From Leptospira sp. WS60.C2 (GTDB lineage: Bacteria; Spirochaetota; Leptospiria; Leptospirales; Leptospiraceae), in contig NZ_CP162133.1 of assembly GCF_040833955.1 (NCBI RefSeq), forward strand, positions 2,584,501 to 2,648,500: a stretch of 64,000 nt of DNA, read 5' to 3'. The notes beneath the pieces were generated by a model, which searched no databases, was not told the origin of the DNA, and saw nothing but the letters and a program-made list of their open reading frames with translations. This document shows positions 11,509 to 21,264 of this stretch, piece by piece (position 1 is the stretch's first letter; every line of letters starts with the position of its first letter). A program made the position numbers and the translations under genes.

Positions 11509-11913
11509 ATGCGGTTCAAATTTTACCCAATTCTTTGCTTTACGATTGTATCAGCTTGTTCTTCGGTGGATTTCATCCCAGAGCCCGATTTTCGGCCAAA
11601 TGATCACCGTTATAGGGTGCAAACTTGGCAGGAGGTAGAAATTGTCAGAGAAAGGCCCAAAAAGCTCTTTAAGATCGTCGGGGAAGTGATCATACGAAAC
11701 ACGGAAGATCTGGCTTGGGAGGATTATGAACCAAGGCTCAAACGTGACATGTTTGCTCGAAAAATTGACGGTGTTTGGATGACCGAAAAAAGCCAGACCA
11801 CGGTAGACAACCTCTCTGTCCACACGATGGACCAAAAAGGGAGAACTACCAACTCGTACTTACAACAATCGAACCTTCCCTATTGGAAAGGGTATGCTTA
11901 CCGCTATAAATAG
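11509..11913 (+). CDS. Small lipoprotein
   Basis: A 134-residue protein beginning MRFKFYPILCFTIVSACSS: basic start, short hydrophobic core and a lipobox ending in Cys-17, so probably a lipid-anchored envelope protein. The open frame begins at 11452, but only the ATG at 11509 gives a proper signal peptide. The mature part is charged and has no recognisable domain. The next gene starts 4 bases after its stop, so the two are very likely translated from one message. Confidence 0.75.
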   Translation: MRFKFYPILCFTIVSACSSVDFIPEPDFRPNDHRYRVQTWQEVEIVRERPKKLFKIVGEVIIRNTEDLAWEDYEPRLKRDMFARKIDGVWMTEKSQTTVDNLSVHTMDQKGRTTNSYLQQSNLPYWKGYAYRYK

Positions 11914-11917
11914 AACT

Positions 11918-12409
11918 ATGCCAAGAATATTTGATTCCGAAATCTATATCTCCCCGAATGACGATTGGATCTTTCGTGGGAATACCATCGACAAACTGGA
12001 AATCCTTACCTACTTTCGAAACAATCTACATGGCAACGAAAAAGGGGTCTACATTCAAAATACCTTTGGTGAACTTTCCGAACATGGTTATGTAAAAATT
12101 GATGGGTATCCCTGTCATGTTTTACACATCGAAGTAACACCAGACGAGATATTGTTCCTTACGGATGATGGTAGAAATTATCCGTTTGGTGAATTTGAAA
12201 TTTATGAAACAAAAGAAGGTGGAATTCTAGGAGTTCGTTCAGTAGAAGAGAAAATCAAATACCGTTTCACTTGGAATGCAGCGAAAGAACTATCAGATAT
12301 TTTGACGGAAGAAGATGGTGTTACTTATTTGGATTGGAAGGGAGTGAAAATGGAAATTCCTGTCTACGCGGGAGAGATCAAAGTGCCTCTCCCGACCGAC
12401 TACACTTAA
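11918..12409 (+). CDS. DUF1285-family protein
   Basis: A 163-residue soluble protein. The N-terminal part (FDSEIYISPNDDWIFRG, then LHIEVTPDEILFLTDDGR) has the features I associate with the DUF1285 family, which has a known fold but uncertain function. The ATG at 11918 was chosen because it follows the lipoprotein stop by 4 bases and removes an unlikely upstream extension. Its 3' end overlaps the convergent TPR gene by 4 bases. Confidence 0.75.
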   Translation: MPRIFDSEIYISPNDDWIFRGNTIDKLEILTYFRNNLHGNEKGVYIQNTFGELSEHGYVKIDGYPCHVLHIEVTPDEILFLTDDGRNYPFGEFEIYETKEGGILGVRSVEEKIKYRFTWNAAKELSDILTEEDGVTYLDWKGVKMEIPVYAGEIKVPLPTDYT

Positions 12410-12903
12410 TTGGAAGGAGCTTCTTCGTCAGCTTTCAGTTCACGCCAAAGTTCATTGGCTTCCGAAAAGTCTTTTTTTAAAGAAAGAGCCTTATGTAAGT
12501 ATTGTAAGGATCTTTCTGGTCTGTTCCAAAGTTTGTAGAGAGTTGCTAAGTTGAAATACGAGATATGAGGCGCATCGTTTCTTTCACAACGCACTGATTT
12601 TTTTAACCAATACACTGCTTCTTTGTCATTCCCCATACGAAGTAGTAAAACACCAATTTCATTGCATGGGTTACCATATTCATGGTCTAGGCTGACTGCC
12701 TTGTAATAGGAAGCCAAAGCATCACTCCATAATCCGAGTGCGTTTTGCACAAGTCCCAAGTAAAAGTAAGCTTCCTCTGACTCTTCCAATTCCAAACTGG
12801 AACGGAGGTGGAATTCGGCACGGTCTAAATCACCGATCTTAAAATGGTCTTTTGCTAAATCTAAAGAAAGTTGGAATGAACTTGAAGACAAAGAGATCCT
12901 CAC
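12406..12903 (-). CDS. TPR repeat protein
   Basis: A 165-residue helical protein made almost wholly of tetratricopeptide repeats, about four units (for example DHFKIGDLDRAEFHLRSSLE and LGLWSDALASYYKAVSLD). The start is a GTG. There is no signal peptide. It probably acts as a protein-protein adaptor; the partner is unknown. It lies 52 bases downstream of the start codon side of the region before dxs and is convergent with the DUF1285 gene. Confidence 0.78.
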   Translation of the reverse strand: MRISLSSSSFQLSLDLAKDHFKIGDLDRAEFHLRSSLELEESEEAYFYLGLVQNALGLWSDALASYYKAVSLDHEYGNPCNEIGVLLLRMGNDKEAVYWLKKSVRCERNDAPHISYFNLATLYKLWNRPERSLQYLHKALSLKKDFSEANELWRELKADEEAPSN

Positions 12904-12955
12904 CTGTTTTCTTTCATTTTCGGAAGCCTTAAAAATCTCCTTGAAAACTTATTTT

Positions 12956-14845
12956 TTATTTTTGCAAGGAGGGAATTAAATCTTCGACGATTTGGGCCGC
13001 TGTCAATCGGTAGTGATCTAAAATCTGGCTTCGTTCCCCATGGTGGATTGGTTCTTGTGGGAGTGCGAATGTCTTTAAGAATTTTCCAATGAGAGAACTT
13101 GGAATTTCATTCAAAAGATAACCAGAAGCTCCTGCATGTAGGTAACTTTCATCCAAAATCACAAATTGTTTTGTTTTCTCAATCAAAGCATGAACCAAGT
13201 CTTTGTCATAAGGACGTAACCAGAAAAGATCAACGATAGAAACAGAGATGCCTTTCGTTTGTAACGCTTCGGCAATTTGTTTTGCAATCGGTAACATAAA
13301 ACCAACAGAAAGAATGAGTAAGTCTTCACCTTCTCTCACAAGTCTTGCTTTTCCTTTTTGGATCAAGTTTGGGGTTTCAAATTGTAACTCTCGCAAATCC
13401 CCATTGTCTTTTGGAAAACGAATCGCAATGGGATGTTCTGTGTAGTCTTTCATAAAGTGAAGGCTATCGATGATATCTTGTGCGGAACTGGGAACCATAA
13501 TGTCCATGTTTGGTAGACCCGCTAAGTATCCAAGATCTGACAAACCTTGGTGAGTTTCTCCGTCAGGCCCTACGATGCCAGCACGATCGATGACAAAACG
13601 GACGGGTAGGTTCATGAGAGATACATCTTCCACCAATTGGTCCATAGCTCTTGTCAAAAACGTAGAATAAATGCACATAAAAGGAATCGCACCACCATTT
13701 GTCATAGCTCCTGCAAAGGCAACGGAATGTTGTTCTGCAATTCCCACATCAAATGTATGCGTAGGATACGTCTCATGGTAATCACGAAGACCTGATCCTT
13801 CAATCATGGCGGGTGTGATAACTGCAATGCGTTTGTCTTTGTTGGTTAAGTCGATGAGCGTTTTTCCAACAATTTTAGAGAGTCCAATTTTATTGGCATC
13901 TGCAGATGCCATTTTACCCGATTCTTTGTTAAACGGTGTGACACCATGGTATTTGATTGGATCCGCTTCCGCAGGTTTGTATCCTTTTCCTTTTTGTGTG
14001 AGGACATGGAGAAGGACTGGGCCCTGGATTTTGGATACATTTTGTAACATTTGCACCACACGGTTTACATCATGACCATCAATAGGACCAAAATAGGTAA
14101 ACCCAAGGTCTTCAAATAGCCCACCAGGTCGCATCATAAAATGTTTAAAGGATGTCTCCATATTATGAGCTAATGCCTGCAAGGCGGGCCCAATCAAAGG
14201 AATCCATTTTAGAAAACTATAAAATGCGGTTTTCCCCCGGTTGTAAATCTGAGAGGAAATGATTCGATTGAGATAATTCGAAATGGAACCTACGTTTTTG
14301 GAAATGGACATATAGTTGTCATTTAAGATGACAAGCATATTTGGTTTGATATGACCACCATGGTTCATGGCTTCCAGAGCCATTCCTGTGGCGATGGAGG
14401 CATCACCAATCACAGCCGCTACTTTATAGGATTCTCCCATCAGGTCTCTTGCGCAAGCTTCCCCTAAGGCTTGGGAAATAGACGTTCCCGCATGGCCAGT
14501 GTTGTACAAATCATATTCTGATTCTTCGCGTTTGGGAAATCCAGAGAGCCCTAACCATTTGCGCACAGTAGGAAGTTCTTTTTTTCGGCCTGTTAGGATT
14601 TTATGTGGGTAGGTTTGGTGACCAACATCCCAAATGATTTTGTCTTTGGGAGTATGAAAAACGTAGTGGAGAGCAACCGTGAGCTCCACGACCCCAAGAT
14701 TACTTGCAAAATGCCCTCCCACATCGGAGAGGGTATCAATGATGTATTCCCTGACATCGTGACAGACGGCAGGGAGATCCGCTTCCTTTACGTTTCTAAG
14801 GTCTTCCGGGAAATTGATTTTGTCGAGATATGGATACGATGGCAT
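12956..14845 (-). CDS. dxs: 1-deoxy-D-xylulose-5-phosphate synthase
   Basis: First enzyme of the MEP isoprenoid pathway: a thiamine-diphosphate enzyme condensing pyruvate and glyceraldehyde-3-phosphate. It has 629 residues, the normal length. Visible motifs are HPHKILTGR-type substrate region (QTYPHKILTGR), the TPP signature GDASIATGMALEAMNH ending in LNDN (about 145-180), and the transketolase catalytic GIAEQHSVAFAGAM. It starts 8 bases after the cyclase gene stop. The second-step enzyme Dxr is also in the window, inside the rpsB operon. Confidence 0.96.
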   Translation of the reverse strand: MPSYPYLDKINFPEDLRNVKEADLPAVCHDVREYIIDTLSDVGGHFASNLGVVELTVALHYVFHTPKDKIIWDVGHQTYPHKILTGRKKELPTVRKWLGLSGFPKREESEYDLYNTGHAGTSISQALGEACARDLMGESYKVAAVIGDASIATGMALEAMNHGGHIKPNMLVILNDNYMSISKNVGSISNYLNRIISSQIYNRGKTAFYSFLKWIPLIGPALQALAHNMETSFKHFMMRPGGLFEDLGFTYFGPIDGHDVNRVVQMLQNVSKIQGPVLLHVLTQKGKGYKPAEADPIKYHGVTPFNKESGKMASADANKIGLSKIVGKTLIDLTNKDKRIAVITPAMIEGSGLRDYHETYPTHTFDVGIAEQHSVAFAGAMTNGGAIPFMCIYSTFLTRAMDQLVEDVSLMNLPVRFVIDRAGIVGPDGETHQGLSDLGYLAGLPNMDIMVPSSAQDIIDSLHFMKDYTEHPIAIRFPKDNGDLRELQFETPNLIQKGKARLVREGEDLLILSVGFMLPIAKQIAEALQTKGISVSIVDLFWLRPYDKDLVHALIEKTKQFVILDESYLHAGASGYLLNEIPSSLIGKFLKTFALPQEPIHHGERSQILDHYRLTAAQIVEDLIPSLQK

Positions 14846-14852
14846 TGAAACT

Positions 14853-17180
14853 TCATGTTGCCGCCTTTTGGAGAGGCCGCTTCATTTTCTCCATATCTTC
14901 TGGGTTTGTGATTCCAAGCAATTCGTAAATCCGAACAGGTTGGGTTTTTCCTTTTACTCGCACTAAATCTAGCTCTCGTGTCACCACTCGGTCTTTCACT
15001 TTTTCGTATGTATACTCCGAGATGATGATATTTGTGGTGTACATTTTGTTGGATCCTTCCAAACGGGATCCCAAATTGATGGTGTCCCCCATACAAGTAT
15101 ATTCCATCCTGTGAGAAGATCCCATGTTTCCCACAACGGCAGGACCAGAGTTAAGACCACAACCTATGTCTATGACAGGTACATGTCTTTCTGCCCATTT
15201 TTGTTGTAGAACTTTTAAATGATCTAATTGTGCGAGAGCCGCAACACAGGCATAATAAGCGTGGTCTTCCAGAGGAACTGGTGCTCCCCAGAATGCCATG
15301 ATGGCATCGCCCATGTATTTATCAATGGTTCCCTTGTATTCAATGATGATGTCTGTCATGGCAGACAAGTATTCATTGAGAAGCTTTACCAAATCTTCTG
15401 GTCCCAATTGTTCTGAGATCGTTGTAAATCCACGAACGTCGGAGAAAAAGATCGTGATTTCTCGTTTGGACCCACCCAGTGCAAGATTATCCGGGTGTTT
15501 AAGGAGTTCATCCACAACGTCTTTCGATACGAATTTGGAGAAGGTTTGACGAATGTATTTAACGTTTTCTTCTTCCGTTAAAATCCTAAACCCAATGATC
15601 GCCACAAAAACGACAATTTGTTCGATCGTTACCGAAGGTAACACTGTGATCAGATTGAAAGCTTGGAAAATATAGAGCGCAGCTACCACATAAAGTAACA
15701 ACTGCGTTAACATGATCGCAAATCCAATGTGAGTTTTCACTCGAGGTTGTAAAAATCCAATCATCACACCAAGTCCTACATAAATGAGAAAAATTCCCCA
15801 ATTAGGAACTGTGGATAAAAAGTCCTGATTTAAAATCGTGTTCACTGCATGAGCGTGGTGCTCGATTCCCGACATATCACCAAACGGAGATAAGTGGGAG
15901 TCTTTAGAAGCTCCACGACCTGTTGCGTAATACATCGCGACTAGGAAAATTTTGTTATTGATTTGGTTCGCTTCGAGTAATTCAGCATCCCAATCATTGG
16001 TAACTTCAAAAATTTCATTCTGTTTGAAAGAATATCGTCCACCAACAAAGTTAATTTCCATTTGGCCTTCCCAATCAATAGGGATGACTACTTCTCTATT
16101 TTCATTAGGGACGTGCATGACATCACGTTCTTCAAATTTACGTTCTTTGATATTAAACTCACGTATGATCTTCTTAGGGATATTTTTGAGTTTTACATAA
16201 TGTCCCATTTTGACTTCGACATCTTTTTGTACATTGATCCCATAATATTGGCAAACAATGAGTAAGTCGATGGAAGGAAAGTATTCAGTTTCTCTATCGC
16301 GACCAGAGTTGTATACTTTTACCACGAGTGGCATCTTACGGTTGAGACCAGATTCGTCTTTTTTTACGTTCGCAAAACCAAGACCAGCTGATAGTTCGCC
16401 GATTGGTTCGATCGGAGGTTGCGGAAATTTAACCCAGGAGATCCCATTATCATTTTCATCAATTACATTTGTTAATTGAAATTTTCTTAAGATATCAATC
16501 CGTTTTTCTAAATTAAGTACGGCTTCTTTTGACTCAGCACTGACTTCCATAGGGTAGTCAAAGAGAACATTGCGATTTTTTTGCAATGCATTGACCATTT
16601 CTTCGGTCTGACCTGGTTTGTAATCTACGAAGAAAATATCGAACATCAGAATGTTGTTCGAATCCTTAAACGTTTCAATGATGTCAGCATAATAACTCCA
16701 AGGGAGAGGCCAAGTTCCTTGTAATTTTTCGAGAGACTCCGTTGTGATACCTATGATATTGATATCCTTTCGAGCTTTCGCAGGTGGGTTGTATTGGATG
16801 TATTCAATACGACCGGTATCTCCTTCACTTTCTGTTTTGGTGTTAGAACCACGCAGAAATTGGAATCGAAATGAAATCGAATTTTCTTCCAACTCTTTCA
16901 ATGGTTGGAATGTGTTTACCATCGTATACATAAAGATAGCGATGACATAAGATAACCAGATGGCACCTGACCTCTGTTTGTCTTTGGAAACTTTTTCAAT
17001 GATTTTGTATACAAAGTAGGAAGAAGTGAGAAGCAATAGCATCCCACCAACCAGGAAGGAATATTCATATACCCATCCTGTCATGACAACAGATACGATC
17101 ACACCAAGTGACCCAAGGGATGCAACGGCAACGCTCAGGTAATCCAAAATCGAGAGCGATTTTGATTCTTTGTCGGACAT
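14853..17180 (-). CDS. CHASE2-domain adenylate/guanylate cyclase
   Basis: A 775-residue membrane protein. Two N-terminal transmembrane helices (about 20-75) precede a large extracytoplasmic CHASE2 sensor (about 90-430, with NIIGITTESLEKLQGTWPLP). A further cluster of membrane helices (about 440-535) and a class III cyclase domain (about 565-755) follow. The metal-binding Asp residues are in IFFSDVRGFT and YMGDAIMAFWGAP, and YTCMGDTINLGSRLEG is the second conserved block. It makes a cyclic nucleotide in response to an unknown external signal. cNMP-binding proteins at 8194 and 51205 are possible receivers. The gene runs into dxs with an 8-base gap. Confidence 0.92.
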   Translation of the reverse strand: MSDKESKSLSILDYLSVAVASLGSLGVIVSVVMTGWVYEYSFLVGGMLLLLTSSYFVYKIIEKVSKDKQRSGAIWLSYVIAIFMYTMVNTFQPLKELEENSISFRFQFLRGSNTKTESEGDTGRIEYIQYNPPAKARKDINIIGITTESLEKLQGTWPLPWSYYADIIETFKDSNNILMFDIFFVDYKPGQTEEMVNALQKNRNVLFDYPMEVSAESKEAVLNLEKRIDILRKFQLTNVIDENDNGISWVKFPQPPIEPIGELSAGLGFANVKKDESGLNRKMPLVVKVYNSGRDRETEYFPSIDLLIVCQYYGINVQKDVEVKMGHYVKLKNIPKKIIREFNIKERKFEERDVMHVPNENREVVIPIDWEGQMEINFVGGRYSFKQNEIFEVTNDWDAELLEANQINNKIFLVAMYYATGRGASKDSHLSPFGDMSGIEHHAHAVNTILNQDFLSTVPNWGIFLIYVGLGVMIGFLQPRVKTHIGFAIMLTQLLLYVVAALYIFQAFNLITVLPSVTIEQIVVFVAIIGFRILTEEENVKYIRQTFSKFVSKDVVDELLKHPDNLALGGSKREITIFFSDVRGFTTISEQLGPEDLVKLLNEYLSAMTDIIIEYKGTIDKYMGDAIMAFWGAPVPLEDHAYYACVAALAQLDHLKVLQQKWAERHVPVIDIGCGLNSGPAVVGNMGSSHRMEYTCMGDTINLGSRLEGSNKMYTTNIIISEYTYEKVKDRVVTRELDLVRVKGKTQPVRIYELLGITNPEDMEKMKRPLQKAAT

Positions 17181-17236
17181 AGAGCCTCTTTATTCGTTTA
17201 GGAATTTCCGACCATTTTCTCGGATTTTTTAAAGAG

Positions 17237-17254
17237 ACTCAAATGTTTTTGAGT
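17237..17254 (-). terminator. Possible terminator after trpA
   Basis: ACTCAAA/TTTGAGT arms (7 bases, 4-base loop) lie 17 bases downstream of the trpA stop on the minus strand. They are followed by CTCTTT rather than a pure U-run, so this is a weak intrinsic terminator candidate. Confidence 0.35.
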
Positions 17255-17270
17255 GAATCTGAAAAAAAAT

Positions 17271-18071
17271 TTAGGGAATAGAAGCCCTTATCTTTGCGAT
17301 ATATTCTGCCAAGGTTTGTTTGGCTTTTGGAAAGTCCTGGCCATTTTCTTCGATGATCCTTTGGATTGCCGAACCAATGATGATTCCGTCAGCATACCCT
17401 GAAATTTGACTAGCTTGTTCAGGAGTGGAAATTCCAAATCCCGCACAAATCGGCAATTGAATGGTGTCCTTGAGAAAACGAATCCTTTCTTTCAAATCAA
17501 CAGAAAACTCTCGCCTTTCCCCGGTGACTCCAAAGGAAGTAACATAGTAGATAAATCCGGTGGAAGTGCGCTTCAAGGCCTCGATCCGCTTTTTCGTAGA
17601 CGCTGGGGTAACCAGATGGATGAGATCCATGTCTCTCTTACGCAATTCTTGAAAAAGAGTTTCGCTTTCTTTGGTATCAAAAGGTAGGTCTGGGATCACA
17701 AGACCAACAACACCCGCCTCTTTTGCCCGATCTAAAAAAGAATGAATTCCACAGTGATAAATTGGGTTAAAGTATGTTAGATAAACCAGGGGGGTTTCTT
17801 TTTTATGATGATGGATTTCTTTTGTGACTCGAAAGATTTCATCGAAAGAAAATTGGTTTTTTAAAGAACGCGCGACAGCCCTCTGGATCACTGGTCCGTC
17901 AGCTACGGGATCTGAAAATGGAATGCCGAGTTCTAAGATATCTGCGCCATGATCTAAAATCGTTTTTCCAAACTCAATCGAATCATTGTAGTTTGGGTCA
18001 CCCAAAGTAAAATAAGGAATAAATGCGGATTTGATTCTTCCGCTTTCAAAAAGGTCTTTTATTTTGCTCAT
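17271..18071 (-). CDS. trpA: Tryptophan synthase alpha chain
   Basis: Cleaves indole-3-glycerol phosphate to indole for the beta subunit. It has 266 residues; FIPYFTLGDPN and LELGIPFSDPVADGPVIQRA carry the catalytic Glu and Asp of the family, and PICAGFGIS is the phosphate loop region. Its ATG overlaps the trpB stop as ATGA, so the two subunits are translationally coupled. No other trp gene is in the window. Confidence 0.96.
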   Translation of the reverse strand: MSKIKDLFESGRIKSAFIPYFTLGDPNYNDSIEFGKTILDHGADILELGIPFSDPVADGPVIQRAVARSLKNQFSFDEIFRVTKEIHHHKKETPLVYLTYFNPIYHCGIHSFLDRAKEAGVVGLVIPDLPFDTKESETLFQELRKRDMDLIHLVTPASTKKRIEALKRTSTGFIYYVTSFGVTGERREFSVDLKERIRFLKDTIQLPICAGFGISTPEQASQISGYADGIIIGSAIQRIIEENGQDFPKAKQTLAEYIAKIRASIP

Positions 18072-19258
18072 TTACTTCTTTCACCCAACAAACGTAGAAC
18101 TTCAGTTACATCTTTATCACCTCGACCGGAGAGACAAATGATCAGATCTTTCTTCTTTCCTAAATCTTTTGCAACATCGCGGGCCACATGGAATGCATGC
18201 GCAGTCTCTAGAGCCGGAATGATTCCTTCTATCCGACTCACTTCCAAAAAACAATCTAATGCTTGTTCATCGGTTACCATTCGATAGTCAACTCTTTTGG
18301 TCTGCGATAGAAATGCATGTTCTGGACCTACTCCAGGGTAATCAAGACCTGCAGAAACAGAATGTGCCGGAACAATTTGACCACCTTCATCTTGGATGAT
18401 GAGAGTTTTTGTTCCATGCAAAAAACCTGTTTTACCATAGGTTAAGGTGGCAGAATGTTCACCAGGTTTTGGTCCAAGGCCACCAGCCTCTGCACCGTAA
18501 ATAGCAACATGTTTATCTTTCAAAAATGCATGGAACATTCCAATGGCATTGGATCCTCCGCCAACGCAAGCAACGATTGCATGTGGAAGTTTATGATTTT
18601 GTTTTTTGAACTGGGATCTAGCTTCTTTTCCAATCACAGATTGTAAATCCCGAACGATGGTTGGGAAAGGATGAGGACCAATCGCAGAGCCAACAATATA
18701 ATGAGTAGTTGATACATTCAAAGCCCAATCTCGCATCGCTTCACTGGTTGCTTCTTTAAGCGTGGCTTCTCCAGCAGTCACAGGTAAAATTTTGGCACCT
18801 AACATCTCTATCTTTTTGGCATTGAGATTTTGTCTTTGTACATCCACTGCACCCATATAAACGACAGTTTCCATTCCAAACATGGCACCAACAGTGGCAG
18901 TCGCAAGACCGTGTTGACCAGCTCCAGTTTCAGCAATGATTCTTTTTTTACCCATGAACTTTGCGATTAACGCTTGTCCAATGGCATTATTGATCTTATG
19001 AGCACCTGTATGATTTAAATCCTCACGTTTTAGCCAGATACGTGCACCTCCCCAGTGTTTGGTGAGACGTTCTGCAAACGTCAAAGGGCTAGGCCTTCCG
19101 ACATAGTTCTGTAGGTAAAAATCCAATTCTTTTTTGAATTTTTTACTTTTCTTTAACTTTTGATAGGTGGATTCTAGCTCTTCAAGAGCTTCCGTCAGAA
19201 TTTCAGGTGCGTATCTGCCACCAAATTCGCCAAAATATCCAGGTTGGTTTTTGCCCAT
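18068..19258 (-). CDS. trpB: Tryptophan synthase beta chain
   Basis: PLP enzyme joining indole and serine. The PLP lysine lies in HTGAHKINNAIGQ and the phosphate-binding loop is CVGGGSNAIGMF. The frame stays open to 19369, but the ATG at 19258 (MGKNQPGYFGEFGGRYAPE) is the family's usual N-terminus and gives 396 residues. The upstream open part overlaps GC-rich hairpins and is probably untranslated leader. ATGA overlap with trpA. Confidence 0.96.
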   Translation of the reverse strand: MGKNQPGYFGEFGGRYAPEILTEALEELESTYQKLKKSKKFKKELDFYLQNYVGRPSPLTFAERLTKHWGGARIWLKREDLNHTGAHKINNAIGQALIAKFMGKKRIIAETGAGQHGLATATVGAMFGMETVVYMGAVDVQRQNLNAKKIEMLGAKILPVTAGEATLKEATSEAMRDWALNVSTTHYIVGSAIGPHPFPTIVRDLQSVIGKEARSQFKKQNHKLPHAIVACVGGGSNAIGMFHAFLKDKHVAIYGAEAGGLGPKPGEHSATLTYGKTGFLHGTKTLIIQDEGGQIVPAHSVSAGLDYPGVGPEHAFLSQTKRVDYRMVTDEQALDCFLEVSRIEGIIPALETAHAFHVARDVAKDLGKKKDLIICLSGRGDKDVTEVLRLLGERSK

Positions 19259-19332
19259 ATGTCCCAAGATAGAGGGATAGGTGGAAATGAAAACTGCTTC
19301 TTTTGGGGGAGATGGGGGATTTTTTTGGTAGA

Positions 19333-19378
19333 GATCCCCGCCCAATTCGAACTGGGTGGGGTGATCCACCCGCCACCC
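19333..19378 (-). promoter_or_regulatory. GC-rich alternative hairpins in the trpB leader
   Basis: On the minus strand, 76 bases or more before the trpB start, two overlapping hairpins compete for one C-rich strand. The upstream one pairs GGGTGGCGGGTG with CACCCCACCC (19354-19378). The downstream one pairs CACCCCACCCA with TGGGCGGGG and a flanking GATC (19333-19366). No U-run follows. The arrangement resembles a leader switch but could simply end the proS message. Confidence 0.4.
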
Positions 19379-19455
19379 AATGACCTCTATTTATCACAGA
19401 GGCCGATTTTCATCCAGAATATCCTTATATCATCAGAAAAATTCTCGGGAAAAGT

Positions 19456-21216
19456 TCATGTTCCCGCAATACTTACGTCCTTTTGGATGGCTTCTTCTAA
19501 CTTTGCGATTTTTTCCTGTAAGGTCTTCACTAGATCATCGTTTGTCGAATAAGAAATGGTCTCTTCCACCATGGACTTACGATCCAGAATTGTGATCTCA
19601 TTTTTTTCCAAAAAGCCTTTTCCTAAAGTGATTCGGATAGGGAATCCGATGAGTTCCGAGTCTTTAAATTTGAACCCAGGACCAAGATCACGATCGTCCC
19701 ACAACACTTCAATTCCAGCGGCGACAAGAGCCTTGTAGATGGATTCAATTTTTGCTATGTCTTCCGGATTTTTGGCAATACTCACCAAACAAACAGTAAA
19801 CGGTGCGATGGAGACAGGCCAAAAAATCCCTTTCTCATCATTACATTGTTCGATGACGGTTGCCATACATCGGTTCACACCAATCCCATAACAACCCATG
19901 GTTGTGGTAGTAGCCTTTCCTTTGTCATTGAGAACGGTAATATCAAATGCTTTGGAATACTTTTGGCCTAGTTTAAAAATATGACCTACTTCAATCCCCT
20001 TCTCTGCCGTTAAGCCAGTTCCGCAGGAAGGACAAGGGTCACCTACTTTTGCTTGGGAGACATCGATCTTAGTCACTTCCTCCTCTTTGAAAAAAGAGGA
20101 GAGTTGAACGCCTGCTATATGGTGATCAATTTCATTTGCACCAGCAATATAGGCAAAATTCCAATCCAGTAAGGCATCGATGTAAATTTTAAGTGATTCT
20201 GATTTTGGAAACCCTGGTCCAATAAATCCAGGAACAAAGCCTAGTTTTTCCATCTCAGCTGGGCCCATCGGTCTTAGTTCATTACAACCTAAATTGTTTT
20301 TTAATTTATTTTCGTTTAGTTCGCGATCCCCTTCTAAAAAAACGAGGACATATTGCCCATCGGCAACAAGTGCAACTGCTTTCAATAGGTTCTCTTCTTT
20401 TGTGTTTAAAAACTCTGCGACTTCTGTGATGGATTTTTTTGCAGGAGTATGAAGTTTTCCATTACCACTGAACGCTTGTTTGGTTGTATTTTTTTTGGCG
20501 ATGACAGGAGTTTTTTCAATATTCCCTGAATAATGGCAAGACGGACAAATTGTGAGTGTTTCTTCTCCAATCGGTGAAACGACCATAAATTCTTCCGAGG
20601 CAGAACCACCCATATTCCCTGAGTCCGCTTGCACAGGAATTGTGGAAAGTCCCATGCCTGCAAAAATCCTACGATAGGTTTTACGCATCGTTTGATACGT
20701 TTTGTCCAAGGATTCATCATCTAAATGAAACGAATATGCATCTTTCATTGTAAATTCACGAGAGCGGATGACACCAAACCGAGGGCGGATTTCATCTCGG
20801 AACTTTGTGTGAATTTGGTATACATTGATCGGAAGGTCTTTATAAGAACGAACCATCGGTTTCACGAGCACACAAAATGATTCTTCATGTGTGGGACCAA
20901 GACAACTTTCGTTGTCGTGGCGGTCTTTCAGACGAAACATCTCTTTCCCCATTTTGTCCCAACGACCTGATTCTTTCCAAATTTCACTCGGTGTTAGAAT
21001 CGGAAGTTGGAATTCCAAAGCACCTGCGGCATCCATTTCTTTTCTCACAATGCCTTCAATCTTACGAAGCACACGTAACCCAAGTGGTAAATAGGAGTAT
21101 AGACCTGCTGCAGACTTACGGATAAGGCCTGCACGCATCATCAATTTATGAGAGGCTACCACTGCATCTTGTGGGTCTTCTTTCGCAGTTGGAATTAAAT
21201 AGGAACTAGCTTTCAT
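19456..21216 (-). CDS. proS: Prolyl-tRNA synthetase
   Basis: Charges tRNA-Pro. This is the bacterial-type enzyme of 586 residues: class II motif 1-2 region (GLRVLRKIEGIVRKEMD, FRDEIRPRFGVIRSREFTMKDAYSF), the YbaK/INS editing domain inserted at about 230-385, and the catalytic motif 3 (GCYGIGVNRCM) followed by the anticodon-binding domain. It is the last clear gene of the long rpsB operon, 48 bases after the protease gene. Upstream of trpB it ends in a 197-base gap holding GC-rich hairpins. Confidence 0.96.
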   Translation of the reverse strand: MKASSYLIPTAKEDPQDAVVASHKLMMRAGLIRKSAAGLYSYLPLGLRVLRKIEGIVRKEMDAAGALEFQLPILTPSEIWKESGRWDKMGKEMFRLKDRHDNESCLGPTHEESFCVLVKPMVRSYKDLPINVYQIHTKFRDEIRPRFGVIRSREFTMKDAYSFHLDDESLDKTYQTMRKTYRRIFAGMGLSTIPVQADSGNMGGSASEEFMVVSPIGEETLTICPSCHYSGNIEKTPVIAKKNTTKQAFSGNGKLHTPAKKSITEVAEFLNTKEENLLKAVALVADGQYVLVFLEGDRELNENKLKNNLGCNELRPMGPAEMEKLGFVPGFIGPGFPKSESLKIYIDALLDWNFAYIAGANEIDHHIAGVQLSSFFKEEEVTKIDVSQAKVGDPCPSCGTGLTAEKGIEVGHIFKLGQKYSKAFDITVLNDKGKATTTTMGCYGIGVNRCMATVIEQCNDEKGIFWPVSIAPFTVCLVSIAKNPEDIAKIESIYKALVAAGIEVLWDDRDLGPGFKFKDSELIGFPIRITLGKGFLEKNEITILDRKSMVEETISYSTNDDLVKTLQEKIAKLEEAIQKDVSIAGT

Positions 21217-21264
21217 TTCATTTTTCTCTTTTTGATTAACAATCTAACAATACAAAGTTTGGTT

